From NCBI RefSeq assembly GCF_026427775.1, contig NZ_CP044532.1, positions 4,402,001 to 4,466,000 on the forward strand: a stretch of DNA of 64,000 bases. Direction: 5' to 3'. Each line of letters opens with the position of its first letter. Positions within the stretch are counted from its first letter, which is position 1. Shown in pieces: positions 17,704-26,702 of this stretch. Under the pieces are notes generated by a model, which saw only the letters and a list, made by a program, of their open reading frames with translations, did not search any database and was not told the origin of the DNA. A program made the translations under genes and the position numbers. Origin of the DNA: Arthrobacter sp. CDRTa11. GTDB lineage: Bacteria > Actinomycetota > Actinomycetes > Actinomycetales > Micrococcaceae.

Positions 17704-19227
17704 CTAGAAGAAGCCGAGTTTGTTTTCTGAGTGGCTGACCAGGAGGTTTTTGGTCTGCTGGTAGTGGTCCAGCATCATGGAGTGGTTTTCCCGTCCGATG
17801 CCGGATGATTTGTAGCCGCCAAACGCGGCGCCGGCCGGGTAGGCGTGGTAGTTGTTGACCCAGACGCGGCCGGCCTGGATTTCACGGCCGGCGCGGTAGG
17901 CCACGTTGCCGTTGCGGGACCAGACCCCGGCGCCGAGGCCGTAGAGGGTGTCGTTGGCGATGCCCATGGCGTCGTTGTAGTCGCTGAACTTCGCCACCGA
18001 AACAACGGGCCCGAAGATTTCCTCCTGGAAGATCCGCATCTTGTTGTCGCCCTCGAAGATTGTGGGCTGGACGTAGTAGCCGCCGGCCAGATCGCCGTCG
18101 AGCTCTGTCTGGGCACCGCCGGCCAGGATCTTGGCACCCTCGTCGAGCCCGATGTCGATGTAGGAGAGGATCTTCTCCATTTGGCCCACCGACGCCTGGG
18201 CACCGATCTGGGTTTCGGTGTCCAGCGGGTTGCCCTGGATGATTTTCTGCGTCCGGGCCACGGCGTCGGCCATGAAGGAATCGTAGATGTCCTCCTGGAC
18301 CAGCGCCCGTGACGGGCTGCTGCAGACTTCGCCCTGATTGAACGCATACAGAGTGAAGCCTTCCAGCGCTTTGTCGTAGAACGCGTCGTTGGAGTCGGCC
18401 ACGTCGTCGAAGAAGATGTTGGGGCTCTTGCCGCCAAGCTCCAGGGTGACCGGAATCAGGTTCTGGCTGGCGTACTGGCTGATCAGCCGTCCGGTGGAGG
18501 TTTCGCCAGTGAAGGCGATCTTCCGGATCCGCGGGCTGGACGCCAGCGGCTTGCCAACCTCCGAGCCGAAGCCATTCACAATGTTCAACAGGCCTGCCGG
18601 CAGCAGATCCGCGATGAGTTCGGCCAGGACCAGGATGGACGCCGGAGTGTTTGACGCGGGTTTGAGGACCACGGCATTGCCGGCAGCCAGGGCAGGGGCC
18701 ATTTTCCAGACGGCCATCAGGATGGGGAAGTTCCACGGGATGATCTGTCCGACCACCCCAAGCGGCTCATGGAAGTGGTACGCCGTGGTGTCTTCGTCCA
18801 GCTGGGACAGCCGGCCCTCCTGGGCACGGACGGCCGAGGCGAAGTAGCGGAAGTGGTCAGCCGCGAGCGGAATGTCCGCACTCAACGTCTCGCGGATGGG
18901 CTTCCCGTTGTCCCAGGTCTCCGCGACAGCAAGCAGCTCCAGGTTGGCATCAATACGGTCTGCGATCTTGTTCAGGACGGCGGCGCGCTCCGTAGCCGAA
19001 GCCTTGCCCCACGCCGGCGCTGCCCTATGTGCGGCGTCCAGGGCCAGCTCAACATCCGCGGCGGCACCACGGGCCACCTCGGTAAACTGCTTGCCGTTCA
19101 CCGGGGAGACGTTCTCGATGTATTGTCCGGTGGTTGGAGCTACCCACTCGCCGCCGATCCAGTTCTCGTACCTGTCCTTAAAGCGGACTTTGGATCCTTC
19201 GTGGCCGGGCTGTACATAAACAGTCAT
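17704..19227 (-). CDS. Acetaldehyde/aldehyde dehydrogenase (ExaC/AldB-like)
   Basis: A 507-residue NAD-dependent aldehyde dehydrogenase. Start ATG 19227 has AAGGAGGA directly upstream; the frame extends to 19320 but the extension lacks a ribosome site. Family marks are [21 protein letters not shown] (NAD pocket), [22 protein letters not shown] with the general-base Glu, and the catalytic Cys in [11 protein letters not shown]. The N-terminus MTVYVQPG and the length match the ExaC/AldB group that oxidises acetaldehyde from ethanol. It is transcribed alone, with a family hairpin downstream. Confidence 0.9.
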   Translation of the reverse strand: MTVYVQPGHEGSKVRFKDRYENWIGGEWVAPTTGQYIENVSPVNGKQFTEVARGAAADVELALDAAHRAAPAWGKASATERAAVLNKIADRIDANLELLAVAETWDNGKPIRETLSADIPLAADHFRYFASAVRAQEGRLSQLDEDTTAYHFHEPLGVVGQIIPWNFPILMAVWKMAPALAAGNAVVLKPASNTPASILVLAELIADLLPAGLLNIVNGFGSEVGKPLASSPRIRKIAFTGETSTGRLISQYASQNLIPVTLELGGKSPNIFFDDVADSNDAFYDKALEGFTLYAFNQGEVCSSPSRALVQEDIYDSFMADAVARTQKIIQGNPLDTETQIGAQASVGQMEKILSYIDIGLDEGAKILAGGAQTELDGDLAGGYYVQPTIFEGDNKMRIFQEEIFGPVVSVAKFSDYNDAMGIANDTLYGLGAGVWSRNGNVAYRAGREIQAGRVWVNNYHAYPAGAAFGGYKSSGIGRENHSMMLDHYQQTKNLLVSHSENKLGFF

Positions 19228-19343
19228 GCGTACTCCTCCTTGGAAACGGACGTCTTCGTCCGGGCCAATGCTAGGGAGGGAGAGGTTGCGAGCAGGCTGC
19301 ATCGCCGCCGAAGTGGCCAATCCAGCTCGCCGAGGGCGCTCTC

Positions 19344-20192
19344 CTAAACTTCCAGCGCTTCTGCAAAAAATGCTGTGGCTGTACTCATGAACCTTTCCTC
19401 CATGTCCCGGCGGACAAAATGCGAAGCGCCATCGAAAACCTCCACCTTTGCACCCAATCCGCGGGCCATCCGCTGGTGTTCCGGCATGATCCCGGCCCGG
19501 ACTGTTCCCGTGATGATCAGGACCGGCACATCGGCAGCGGTGAGGGATGCCGTCAGGTCAGGCCAGGGCGTGGAGGGAATGACGTTGCCGTTGCGGATCA
19601 GCCGGGGATCGCAGTGCTCCTGAGCCATGGTGCTCCGCAGAATCTCTGCCTCGCTCCAGTTTGGCCACTCATGCCGCCTGATGACGGCGCGTTCTGAGGC
19701 CGTGCAGGCCTGGACTTTGAGGAGGTGTGCGTAGGCCGCTTCCGCCACGGAGGGGTCCTGCAAGGGAGTGACCGGAAGCCGCCAAAAGGGATCCTCCAGC
19801 AAGACGGCTGCGGGACGGAATCCGGCGCGCGCTTGATCAAGCACCGCAGCCTGATCCACTAGCGCGGCCGCGACAGCAGCCGCCACCGAACCCCCGGCCG
19901 AATGGCCATAGTAGAAGGCAGGCAGCCCCGCCGCCTCCCGGAGATCCGCTGAGCCAAGGACATCCAGGACATCCTGCACCATGACATCGCCCGGATGCCG
20001 CTGCAGATCTTCGTCAGACCAGCGGGGAGAGCTGCCGTGCCCACGCATGTCGAGCGCCAGGACAGCCCATCCATGGGAAACCCAGTGCGGAAAGGCGGCC
20101 TCCAGGCATTCGGCCGACTCCATCAGCCCATTGACCGCCACGACGACGGCCCGCGCCTGCCCCCGAGGCAGGGACAACCGGTACGACAACAC
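19344..20192 (-). CDS. Alpha/beta hydrolase
   Basis: A 282-residue alpha/beta-fold hydrolase. The nucleophile elbow is GHSAGG (about residue 96), the oxyanion strand is [11 protein letters not shown], the acid lies in the [10 protein letters not shown] region and the histidine in GASHFVR near the C-terminus. Start GTG 20192 is preceded by GGGAGGG. There is no signal peptide, so it acts inside the cell. It is divergent from the large secreted lyase gene, with two LacI-type operators between them. A role as esterase trimming acetyl or methyl esters from imported glycans is inferred from context only. Confidence 0.8.
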   Translation of the reverse strand: MLSYRLSLPRGQARAVVVAVNGLMESAECLEAAFPHWVSHGWAVLALDMRGHGSSPRWSDEDLQRHPGDVMVQDVLDVLGSADLREAAGLPAFYYGHSAGGSVAAAVAAALVDQAAVLDQARAGFRPAAVLLEDPFWRLPVTPLQDPSVAEAAYAHLLKVQACTASERAVIRRHEWPNWSEAEILRSTMAQEHCDPRLIRNGNVIPSTPWPDLTASLTAADVPVLIITGTVRAGIMPEHQRMARGLGAKVEVFDGASHFVRRDMEERFMSTATAFFAEALEV

Positions 20193-20237
20193 TCTGAAAC
20201 CCTCCCGCTGAACTGCGCCTGACCCTCCGCACGATAC

Positions 20238-20253
20238 AGGAAAACGTTTGCCT
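20238..20253. promoter_or_regulatory. LacI operator 1 between hydrolase and lyase genes
   Basis: AGGAAAACGTTTGCCT, same family as the palindrome at 15302, 46 bases upstream of the hydrolase start on the minus strand. Confidence 0.65.
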
Positions 20254-20271
20254 CAAAGTCTCACCGCCTTC

Positions 20272-20287
20272 AGGAAAACGATTGCCT
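20272..20287. promoter_or_regulatory. LacI operator 2 between hydrolase and lyase genes
   Basis: AGGAAAACGATTGCCT, centred 34 bp from operator 1 (about three helical turns), a spacing compatible with binding on the same face of DNA. Confidence 0.6.
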
Positions 20288-20543
20288 GGAACGCAAACCG
20301 CCGCTAAGCTTGCCACAAAACCGGTTGCTCCGCGCTTATCCGTGCGGAAAGCCGGCGACGCCGAACCAACGCTCCAGGCACTGCGCTGCCTAAACCCGCG
20401 CCCGCCGGAGTATGGCCCGCGCGCCTCGTCTGCAACGCCGGGCCACATCAGGCCCCGGACCAAGCGGGCCGAGTTTACGAGTCTGGAACCAGCGCAAAGA
20501 CCTACCACCCCAACAAGCACCACCTATCGATCCAGGAGGACCG

Positions 20544-23500
20544 ATGAAGCATCCTTCAACGATGAGGCGATGGGCCCGCATGCTCGGGCTTGCCGCTGCC
20601 GTTGCCCTGGTGGCACCGGCCGGCGGCATCCCCTTGCCGGGCGGCGTGGCACCCGCCACTGCTGACCCAGGCCAGGACGTCACCATCACCGAAAGTGTCA
20701 GCGCCAACGGCTTTGTCCACCCGGGCATCGGCGTGAGCGCTGAGAGCCTTCGCAATGCCCGTGCCATGGTCAAAGCCGGCACCGAGCCGTGGAAGAGCTA
20801 TTACCACGCGATGGTGGAAACGCCGTTTGCCGCCCGCGACTTCCGCTCTTCGAATGGCAGCGCCGTCCCCGATCAGCCGGGCACCACCGCCTTCAACTCC
20901 CAGGGCGTCCAGAGCAAGCTCATCAGGGATGCCTTCGGCGCCTACACCCAGGCAACCCTGTACGTCATCACGGGCGATCCGGTGTACCGCGAAAACGGCA
21001 TGCGGCTGATCCGGACCTGGAGCAACATGGACCCGGCGAAGTACGCGTACTACCCGGATGCGCACATCCATTCGGGAGTCCCGCTCTACAGGATGGTGGC
21101 GGCGGCCGAGCTGTTCCGCGCCACCAGTGTCCCCGGGGGTTACACGGCCTATGACCTGAACTGGAACGAACAGGACACGTCCAAGCTCAGCGCCAACCTC
21201 ATCGGGCCCATGACGGAAACGTTCCTCCACACCAACTGGCGCTACCTGAACCAGCACTCCTACCCCCTGATCGGCGCCATTTCCGGGTACATCTTCACCG
21301 AGAACCGTGAGCGGTATGCCGAGGCAGTGGAGTGGTACACCGTCAACGCCTCCACTTCCCGTCCCGAGCAGAACGGCTCGCTGGCAGCCCTCTTCCCGCT
21401 CATCTCCAAGGATGATCCCCTCAATCCCTACGGCTACTCTTTTGTCCAGCACCAGGAAATGGGCCGCGATCAGGCCCACGCCTGGGACGGCATCAACACC
21501 AACGGGGCGCTGGCGCGCTTCCTGACGGTCCAGGGCACCAAGGTGGATCCGACGGTGGGCACCATCTCCACGGCCACCGACGCCGTCTCGCCGTACAAGT
21601 TCCTGGGCGACCGCCTCCTTAAGGCCGCGAATGCGTTCACGGGTTACATGCTCGGGTACGAAACGCCGTGGATTGATACCACCGGCGGGCCGGGCAGCCT
21701 CTCTGAGGCCTACCGCGGCCGAACGTTCAACCCGATCGACGAGCTCTATCACGTCTACAAATACGAACTGGGCGTGGACGTCGAAAAAGAGGCTCCGTAC
21801 GTGGCCGAACTGCACGCCAAGGCGGACGGACCCAAGTTCTACTGGGGCACGGGACTCTACAACTCCTGGGAAAGCAACCCGGACTACAGCCCCGAGTTCT
21901 GGCTCTCCCTCCCCGCCGAAATCGCGGGACAGACCCGCCCCGTGGCCACCGATGCCAAGATCCAGTTCGAGACCCGCAGCTCCGCCATGGACAGCGGCTC
22001 CAAGACCGTGACCCAGGACGGACGCACGTTCGTCAGGGTCAACGCGTCGGCGAAGGGCAGCACCATTGCCGCGCGCACCCTCATGTATGTCAGCCGGACC
22101 GGTTACAGCGCCGTGGGTATCCAGTTCCGTACCAACGGTCCTGCAACGCTCGCCATCGGGAAGGATCCCGCCAAACGGCTCGAAGTGCCATTGCCCAACA
22201 CCAGCAACCAGTGGCGGTACATCACCTACGATGTGGACGTCGAGAAGTTGACCGGCGTGAGCCTGGGCGGGGAAAACCTTGCCTACCTGACCGTCATCGG
22301 CGCCAACGGCGTCAGCGCGGATTTCGACTTCATCAACCTGGAGGCCAAGACACAGCTGACCATTCCGCAGTTCCCGGCAGATGTGAAAACCCCGGCCATC
22401 GCTGTGGCCGGAGCCGAATTGAGGCGCACGTTCGCCGCCACTGATGCTGCCGGTGAGGTCCTGGCGTACAAGGGCGCCGGCCTGCCCGTCGGGGCGGGCC
22501 TCCACCCCGAGACAGCCCAGCTGAAGTGGAAGCCTTCCGCCAGCAACGTTGGATCACACAAGTTCCAGGTGGAGGCAGATGATGCCACCACCCTGGCGAC
22601 GCGTCCCGTCACCGTGCTGGTTGCCGCCAACCGGCAGGCCGCATTTGACGCTGCCCTGACAGGTTACGACGCCAATGCTGCCTACGAGTCCGCATCGTTC
22701 GCACCCTTTGATGCTGTCCGCAGTGAAGTCAAAGCCGCCATGCAAACGGCCGACGACGCCGGCTACCTCGATCAGCTGGTCCGCCTTCAGAGAGCCGTCA
22801 CGGAGCTGAGGCTCCTCACACCGCGGCTGGCCGACGACGGTTCAATCGACTACCGCGGGCTGGTTACGACGAACCCGACGGGCGTCCAGCCGAGGAACCT
22901 CGTGGACGGGAGCTTCCATTCCACCACCGGGGACCTCCGCGCACCGTTCACCGTGGACTTCGGCCAGGGCTTCCAGGTTTCCGCTGACGCAATTGGCCTC
23001 CAGGCCAGGTACAACTTTGCGAACCGTTCCCAGGGTGCCAACGTTTACGGCTCCCGTGACGGACGGACGTGGACGCTGCTGACTGAGCGGGAGACCACCA
23101 ACACCACGGCCATCGGGTTCGCCATGGAGACCATTCCGGTGCGGGCCGACGTGGCGGGCCAGACGTTCCGCTACTTCAAGGTCCAGGTGGACCACCCCGG
23201 CGTGCCCACCGACCCCGCCTACCCGGGCATCTCCTCATTCGGTGAATTCCGGATCCACGGCGACAGGCATGAGATGGCAACGGCCATTTCCTCGCTGTCT
23301 ATCGCGACGTCCAACGCGGACAAGGGCCTGGCCACCAATGGCGATACGGTAACGTTCGCCGCCGTCGCCACCGAGCCACTGTCCGAGCTGAAGATTGTTG
23401 TCGAAGGAGCGGCCGCAACGGCAACATCCGCTGACGGGCTCAGCTGGACTGCCGCCGCTGTCCTGCCTGCCGACGTCGAATACGGCCGGGATGTCCAGTA

Positions 23501-24017
23501 CTCGGTGGACTACCGCACGGTTTCCGGCAAAGCCGGAACCACCCTCACCAGCACCACGGATGGCAGCCGGCTGGCTTTGTGGAACACCGGAATCGTGCGT
23601 GTTCCGGTGGTCCAGGATTGGGTCAATGCCTCCACCCGGGCATGGCCGGGGACCGGCACCACCCAGGAGAACGGGTGGAAAATGTTCGACAGGAACACAG
23701 CCACCTACACGGACACCACGACGGCGAACGGCTGGGTCACGGTGAAGCCCACCGACGGCACACGGATCACCACGGACATCGTCCGGGTCTTCCCGCGTGC
23801 CAGCCATATCAGCCGCGGCAACGGCACCGTTCTCCAGGGCTCCAACGACGGCGGGGCAACGTGGACAACGTTCATGACCATCACGGGCATGAACGCCGCC
23901 AACTGGTACACGTTCACCCTTCCGCAGCGGGCTGACTACGGCCAGGTCCGGGTGCTCGATGAGCACGGCGGCAACGTCAACCTGGCTGAGGTGGAGTTGC
24001 TCCACAAAGCCCCGTAG
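20544..24017 (+). CDS. Secreted alginate-lyase-fold polysaccharide lyase with Ig and F5/8-type domains
   Basis: A 1157-residue exported protein. Start ATG 20544 follows CAGGAGGA. A signal peptide ends around PATADPG. Residues about 45-440 match the alpha/alpha-toroid alginate lyase domain (HPGIGVSAESLRNARAMV, DAHIHSGVPLYRMVAAAELFR, NTNGALARFL). Next come a beta-rich carbohydrate-binding region, an Ig-like repeat (PAIAVAGAELRRTF... VEADDAT) near 620-690, a discoidin/F5-8 type domain with FTVDFGQGFQVSADAIGLQ near 800-910, and a second galactose-binding-like domain at the end. The true substrate (alginate, glucuronan or another uronic polymer) cannot be read from the sequence. Two LacI operators precede it and a strong hairpin follows. 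Confidence 0.75.
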   Translation: MKHPSTMRRWARMLGLAAAVALVAPAGGIPLPGGVAPATADPGQDVTITESVSANGFVHPGIGVSAESLRNARAMVKAGTEPWKSYYHAMVETPFAARDFRSSNGSAVPDQPGTTAFNSQGVQSKLIRDAFGAYTQATLYVITGDPVYRENGMRLIRTWSNMDPAKYAYYPDAHIHSGVPLYRMVAAAELFRATSVPGGYTAYDLNWNEQDTSKLSANLIGPMTETFLHTNWRYLNQHSYPLIGAISGYIFTENRERYAEAVEWYTVNASTSRPEQNGSLAALFPLISKDDPLNPYGYSFVQHQEMGRDQAHAWDGINTNGALARFLTVQGTKVDPTVGTISTATDAVSPYKFLGDRLLKAANAFTGYMLGYETPWIDTTGGPGSLSEAYRGRTFNPIDELYHVYKYELGVDVEKEAPYVAELHAKADGPKFYWGTGLYNSWESNPDYSPEFWLSLPAEIAGQTRPVATDAKIQFETRSSAMDSGSKTVTQDGRTFVRVNASAKGSTIAARTLMYVSRTGYSAVGIQFRTNGPATLAIGKDPAKRLEVPLPNTSNQWRYITYDVDVEKLTGVSLGGENLAYLTVIGANGVSADFDFINLEAKTQLTIPQFPADVKTPAIAVAGAELRRTFAATDAAGEVLAYKGAGLPVGAGLHPETAQLKWKPSASNVGSHKFQVEADDATTLATRPVTVLVAANRQAAFDAALTGYDANAAYESASFAPFDAVRSEVKAAMQTADDAGYLDQLVRLQRAVTELRLLTPRLADDGSIDYRGLVTTNPTGVQPRNLVDGSFHSTTGDLRAPFTVDFGQGFQVSADAIGLQARYNFANRSQGANVYGSRDGRTWTLLTERETTNTTAIGFAMETIPVRADVAGQTFRYFKVQVDHPGVPTDPAYPGISSFGEFRIHGDRHEMATAISSLSIATSNADKGLATNGDTVTFAAVATEPLSELKIVVEGAAATATSADGLSWTAAAVLPADVEYGRDVQYSVDYRTVSGKAGTTLTSTTDGSRLALWNTGIVRVPVVQDWVNASTRAWPGTGTTQENGWKMFDRNTATYTDTTTANGWVTVKPTDGTRITTDIVRVFPRASHISRGNGTVLQGSNDGGATWTTFMTITGMNAANWYTFTLPQRADYGQVRVLDEHGGNVNLAEVELLHKAP

Positions 24018-24053
24018 GTCCCTGCGGGGACATCAGACGAGTAGCAAAAACAA

Positions 24054-24087
24054 GAGGGCGACGGCGGGACCTCCCGCCGTCGCCCTC
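24054..24087 (+). terminator. Rho-independent terminator, CGACGGCGGG family
   Basis: 16-bp arms GAGGGCGACGGCGGGA (24054-24069) and TCCCGCCGTCGCCCTC (24072-24087), then a T-rich tail TTTCGTTTTGTTGTTG. It ends the lyase transcript. Confidence 0.9.
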
Positions 24088-24118
24088 TTTCGTTTTGTTG
24101 TTGCTCCGTCAGCCTCCG

Positions 24119-24616
24119 TCAGGTGCGGGCATGCTCGGCGAGGACGGCGTCGATCTGGCCCACCGCTTCCTTCATGCCTTCCTCCATGCCCATCTGGACC
24201 ATTTGCTCCATCTGCTCTTCGCTTTCGAACGTGGACTGAATGGTCATCCGGGTACGGCCGCCGATGTCCTCGAGCGAAACGGTGGCGTGGGTGGTGCCCA
24301 TGGCGTCAACCGGAGCGCCGTTGTCGTCCGCGAAACCGTCGTCGAACTCCAGCTTCCTGGGTGCCTCGATGGCGGTGAAACGCCACCAGCCGCCGGCCTT
24401 CTCGCCCTCCGGCCCGGTCATGTAGTAACCGGCCTTTCCGCCAGGCTGGAAGTCGAAGTCCTTGAAGGTGGCAGGCCAGGTGGGCGGGCCCCACCAGCGT
24501 TCCAGTTGGCGGGGATCTTCCCAGATCTGCCACACGCGTTCGACGCCGGCATCGAACTCGGCAACCAGGGTGAAGCTCAGTGCCTCGAGGTTCTTGGTGG
24601 AACTGATAACTGTCAT
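24119..24616 (-). CDS. SRPBCC (AHSA1-type) domain protein
   Basis: A 165-residue START-like protein. The start ATG 24616 follows GAAAGGG. Family marks are FDAGVERVWQIWEDPRQLERWWGPPTWPAT at the N-terminus and the late GMKEAVGQIDAVL helix. AHSA1-type proteins bind hydrophobic ligands in a helix-grip pocket; the ligand here is unknown. It follows the ArsR regulator by 16 bases in the same direction, a pairing common in actinobacteria. The frame continues upstream into the regulator but has no start signal there. Confidence 0.88.
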   Translation of the reverse strand: MTVISSTKNLEALSFTLVAEFDAGVERVWQIWEDPRQLERWWGPPTWPATFKDFDFQPGGKAGYYMTGPEGEKAGGWWRFTAIEAPRKLEFDDGFADDNGAPVDAMGTTHATVSLEDIGGRTRMTIQSTFESEEQMEQMVQMGMEEGMKEAVGQIDAVLAEHART

Positions 24617-24632
24617 GGTGGACAACCCTTTC

Positions 24633-24965
24633 CTATCCTTCGGCCAGAATCTCGGCGATCCGCCCGGCGCGCTGCCGCCAGATCGCCTCATACTCATCGA
24701 GCAGGCGGCGGGCTTTTTCCAGTCCTTCATGATTGCCCCGCACGATCTGCTCCCTTCCGCGCTTCTCCTTGGTGACAAGGGAAGCCCGCTCCAAGATCGC
24801 CACATGCTTTTGCACGGCGGCGAAACTCATGGCGTAGAGGGCAGCCAGGCCGGACACCGAGTACTCCCCCGCTGTCACCCGCCGGACGATGTCCCGGCGG
24901 GTGGAGTCGGAGAACGCCTGGAACAGGCGGTCCACTTCGGAGTCACTGAGCTGATCTACAACCAT
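24633..24965 (-). CDS. ArsR-family transcriptional regulator
   Basis: A 110-residue winged-helix repressor. RLFQAFSDSTRRDIVRRV opens the domain, and SVSGLAALYAMSFAAVQKHVAIL is the helix-turn-helix, followed by the wing LVTKEKRGREQIV. No CxC metal site is present, so it is not an arsenic or cadmium sensor; it belongs to the non-metal group that is paired with SRPBCC proteins. Its start codon lies inside a 9-bp inverted repeat, so it probably represses itself and the SRPBCC gene. Confidence 0.88.
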   Translation of the reverse strand: MVVDQLSDSEVDRLFQAFSDSTRRDIVRRVTAGEYSVSGLAALYAMSFAAVQKHVAILERASLVTKEKRGREQIVRGNHEGLEKARRLLDEYEAIWRQRAGRIAEILAEG

Positions 24966-24975
24966 TTGGTTGTAG
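24956..24975. promoter_or_regulatory. Probable ArsR operator overlapping the start codon
   Basis: CTACAACCATTTGGTTGTAG: arms CTACAACCA and TGGTTGTAG are perfect and separated by TT. The minus-strand ATG (24963-24965) lies within it. No Shine-Dalgarno is visible before that ATG, so the message could be leaderless. Confidence 0.65.
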
Positions 24976-25096
24976 GATATGCCTGCCTGTGGGCGGTGTC
25001 AACAGGTCAATTTATCCGCGGCCCCCGCCATAATGAGCACCTGCTGCTGGGCTATTCGGTCCAGGCGGACCGTACCGATGGATATCGGGGCCCTAG

Positions 25097-26605
25097 TTAT
25101 ACGTATTGATCAACGTGGAGGCTGTTGATAATGGCTGTTCCGCCGATGGCGTAGACGGCCAGGTCGGTGTTGGTGGGTGCGGGGAAGATCAATTCCGTCA
25201 TGGTGACCTGGCCGTCTTGGGAGAAGATTTCGACGGAGCAGCGGTCCACGTAAATGGTCAGCTGGTAGGAGCCGCCGATCGGTTGAATGGGGGCAGTATC
25301 GATGGAGGGGAAGGTTTCGTGGAAATCGGTCCGCCCTGAGGTCCGCCGGTCGATATGCAGGGTGCCTTGTGCCGGCCGGATGCCGATGCGGGTTCCGTGG
25401 GCGCCGTTGGCACGGACGATCAGCCCGAATTCCTCGGCGCTTCCGGGCGTGAGGGTCAGATCGATTCGCTGGACGGAGCCTTCCGCGCCGTCGAGGACGC
25501 GCGTGCAGTCGGATATTTCCATCCGTTCAAGGGTGAAGGGTCGGCCGATGCTGGAAGGGGCAGACAAATCTCCGGCGGCCTTTTGGATCAGGCGGGGCCT
25601 TCCGTCGACGGTGCGGAGGGATATTTCGCGGGCCAGGCTCATGGGGCTGCGCCACGGCGAGGTGGGGATCTGGTTGGCGTATTCCCAGTTGTTCATCCAG
25701 GCGATCATGAGGCGGCGGTCGTTGGGGGCGTCGCTGAAGGAGACGGCGGCGTAGTAGTCCCGGCCCCAGTCCAGCCACTGGTACTCGCCCAGCCGGGCGG
25801 GGTCCTGGAGCCCCTCGGTCACCGTGGTGGCCGAGGTGAAGGTGGTTCCATCGAAGTCCCCGACGAAATACTGCCCGGCAGAGCCAGAATTGGGGCCGCC
25901 GGGATTGAGGTTGACGGTGAGGACCCATTTGAGCTGTTCGGAGTCGCCGTCGAGGGGCAGGGGGAAAAGGTCGGGGCATTCCCACACGCCGCCGGTGGCG
26001 TTGGCCGGTCCGAAGGTGCTGAGGAATTCCCAGTTCTTCAGATCGTCGGATCTGTAGAGGACCACCTGGAAGTCTGTGGCTTCCACGGCGACCATGACCC
26101 AGTAACTGCCAGCGCCGCCGTCGTACCTGATGACCTTGGGGTCACGGAACTCGGCTGACCCGCGGTTCAGCACCGGGTTGCCGTTGTGTTTGGTCCAGGT
26201 GTAGCCGCCGTCGCAGCTGGAGGCGAGCGACTGTGCCTGGAGTCCGGCGTGTGCGGAGCCGGACTTGAAGGCGCTGGTGTAGACGGCCACCAGCGGCGGG
26301 GCCGACTCGGTGCCGAAGCCGCTGGTGTTGTCCCGGTCAAAGACGATGCTTCCGGAGAAGATGTCTTCTTGCTCATCGCAGGCGATGGCGACAGGGTGCT
26401 CGGTCCAGCTGACCAGGTCCGGGGAGGTGGCGTGGCCCCATGACATGTTTCCCCAGACGTTATCCAGCGGGTTGTTCTGGTAGTAGAGGTGGTAGACGCC
26501 GTCATGGAAGATCAGGCCGTTGGGGTCGTTCAGCCAAGTGTTCCGGGCGGCGTAGTGCAGGGCCGGCCGGAAGGTATCGGCTGTCGTGGCGGTCGCGGCA
26601 GTCAT
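25097..26605 (-). CDS. Cytoplasmic GH32 fructan hydrolase (levanase/sucrase type)
   Basis: A 502-residue enzyme that removes terminal fructose from sucrose or fructo-oligosaccharides. Asp27 in WLNDPNG is the nucleophile, FRDPK holds the transition-state stabiliser, and ECPDLF holds the acid/base Glu. The C-terminal beta-sandwich includes TIYVDRCSVEIFSQDGQ, diagnostic of GH32. There is no signal peptide, so it acts on imported sugar. It is the last gene of a minus-strand operon (regulator, two permeases, lipoprotein), which makes imported levan fragments the likely substrate. Its ribosome site is weak. Confidence 0.92.
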   Translation of the reverse strand: MTAATATTADTFRPALHYAARNTWLNDPNGLIFHDGVYHLYYQNNPLDNVWGNMSWGHATSPDLVSWTEHPVAIACDEQEDIFSGSIVFDRDNTSGFGTESAPPLVAVYTSAFKSGSAHAGLQAQSLASSCDGGYTWTKHNGNPVLNRGSAEFRDPKVIRYDGGAGSYWVMVAVEATDFQVVLYRSDDLKNWEFLSTFGPANATGGVWECPDLFPLPLDGDSEQLKWVLTVNLNPGGPNSGSAGQYFVGDFDGTTFTSATTVTEGLQDPARLGEYQWLDWGRDYYAAVSFSDAPNDRRLMIAWMNNWEYANQIPTSPWRSPMSLAREISLRTVDGRPRLIQKAAGDLSAPSSIGRPFTLERMEISDCTRVLDGAEGSVQRIDLTLTPGSAEEFGLIVRANGAHGTRIGIRPAQGTLHIDRRTSGRTDFHETFPSIDTAPIQPIGGSYQLTIYVDRCSVEIFSQDGQVTMTELIFPAPTNTDLAVYAIGGTAIINSLHVDQYV

Positions 26606-26664
26606 GAAGGTCGTTTCTCATTTCTTTGCAAGTCGGGGAGCCCGTGGTTCGGGCAGCATGGATA

Positions 26665-26692
26665 GGGTGGGCCGGTTCGTGCCGGCCCACCC
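26665..26692 (-). promoter_or_regulatory. Intercistronic hairpin after the binding-protein gene
   Basis: GGGTGGGCCGG (26665-26675) and CCGGCCCACCC (26682-26692) form a perfect 11-bp stem with loop TTCGTG, 11 bases after the lipoprotein stop codon. No T run follows on the minus strand, so it may stabilise or attenuate the message before the GH32 gene. Confidence 0.6.
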
Positions 26693-26702
26693 TGGTGCGG
26701 TG

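Noticed and set aside
20556-22505. Long minus-strand open frame (649 codons) opposite the lyase gene
   Set aside because: In such GC-rich DNA the frame opposite a real gene stays open; this one has no ribosome site, and its residues are typical low-complexity shadow (Gly, Val, Arg, His rich).
24617-24805. Longer N-terminus for the SRPBCC protein
   Set aside because: The frame continues into the ArsR gene, but the extension encodes no SRPBCC sequence, and ATG 24616 has a good ribosome site.
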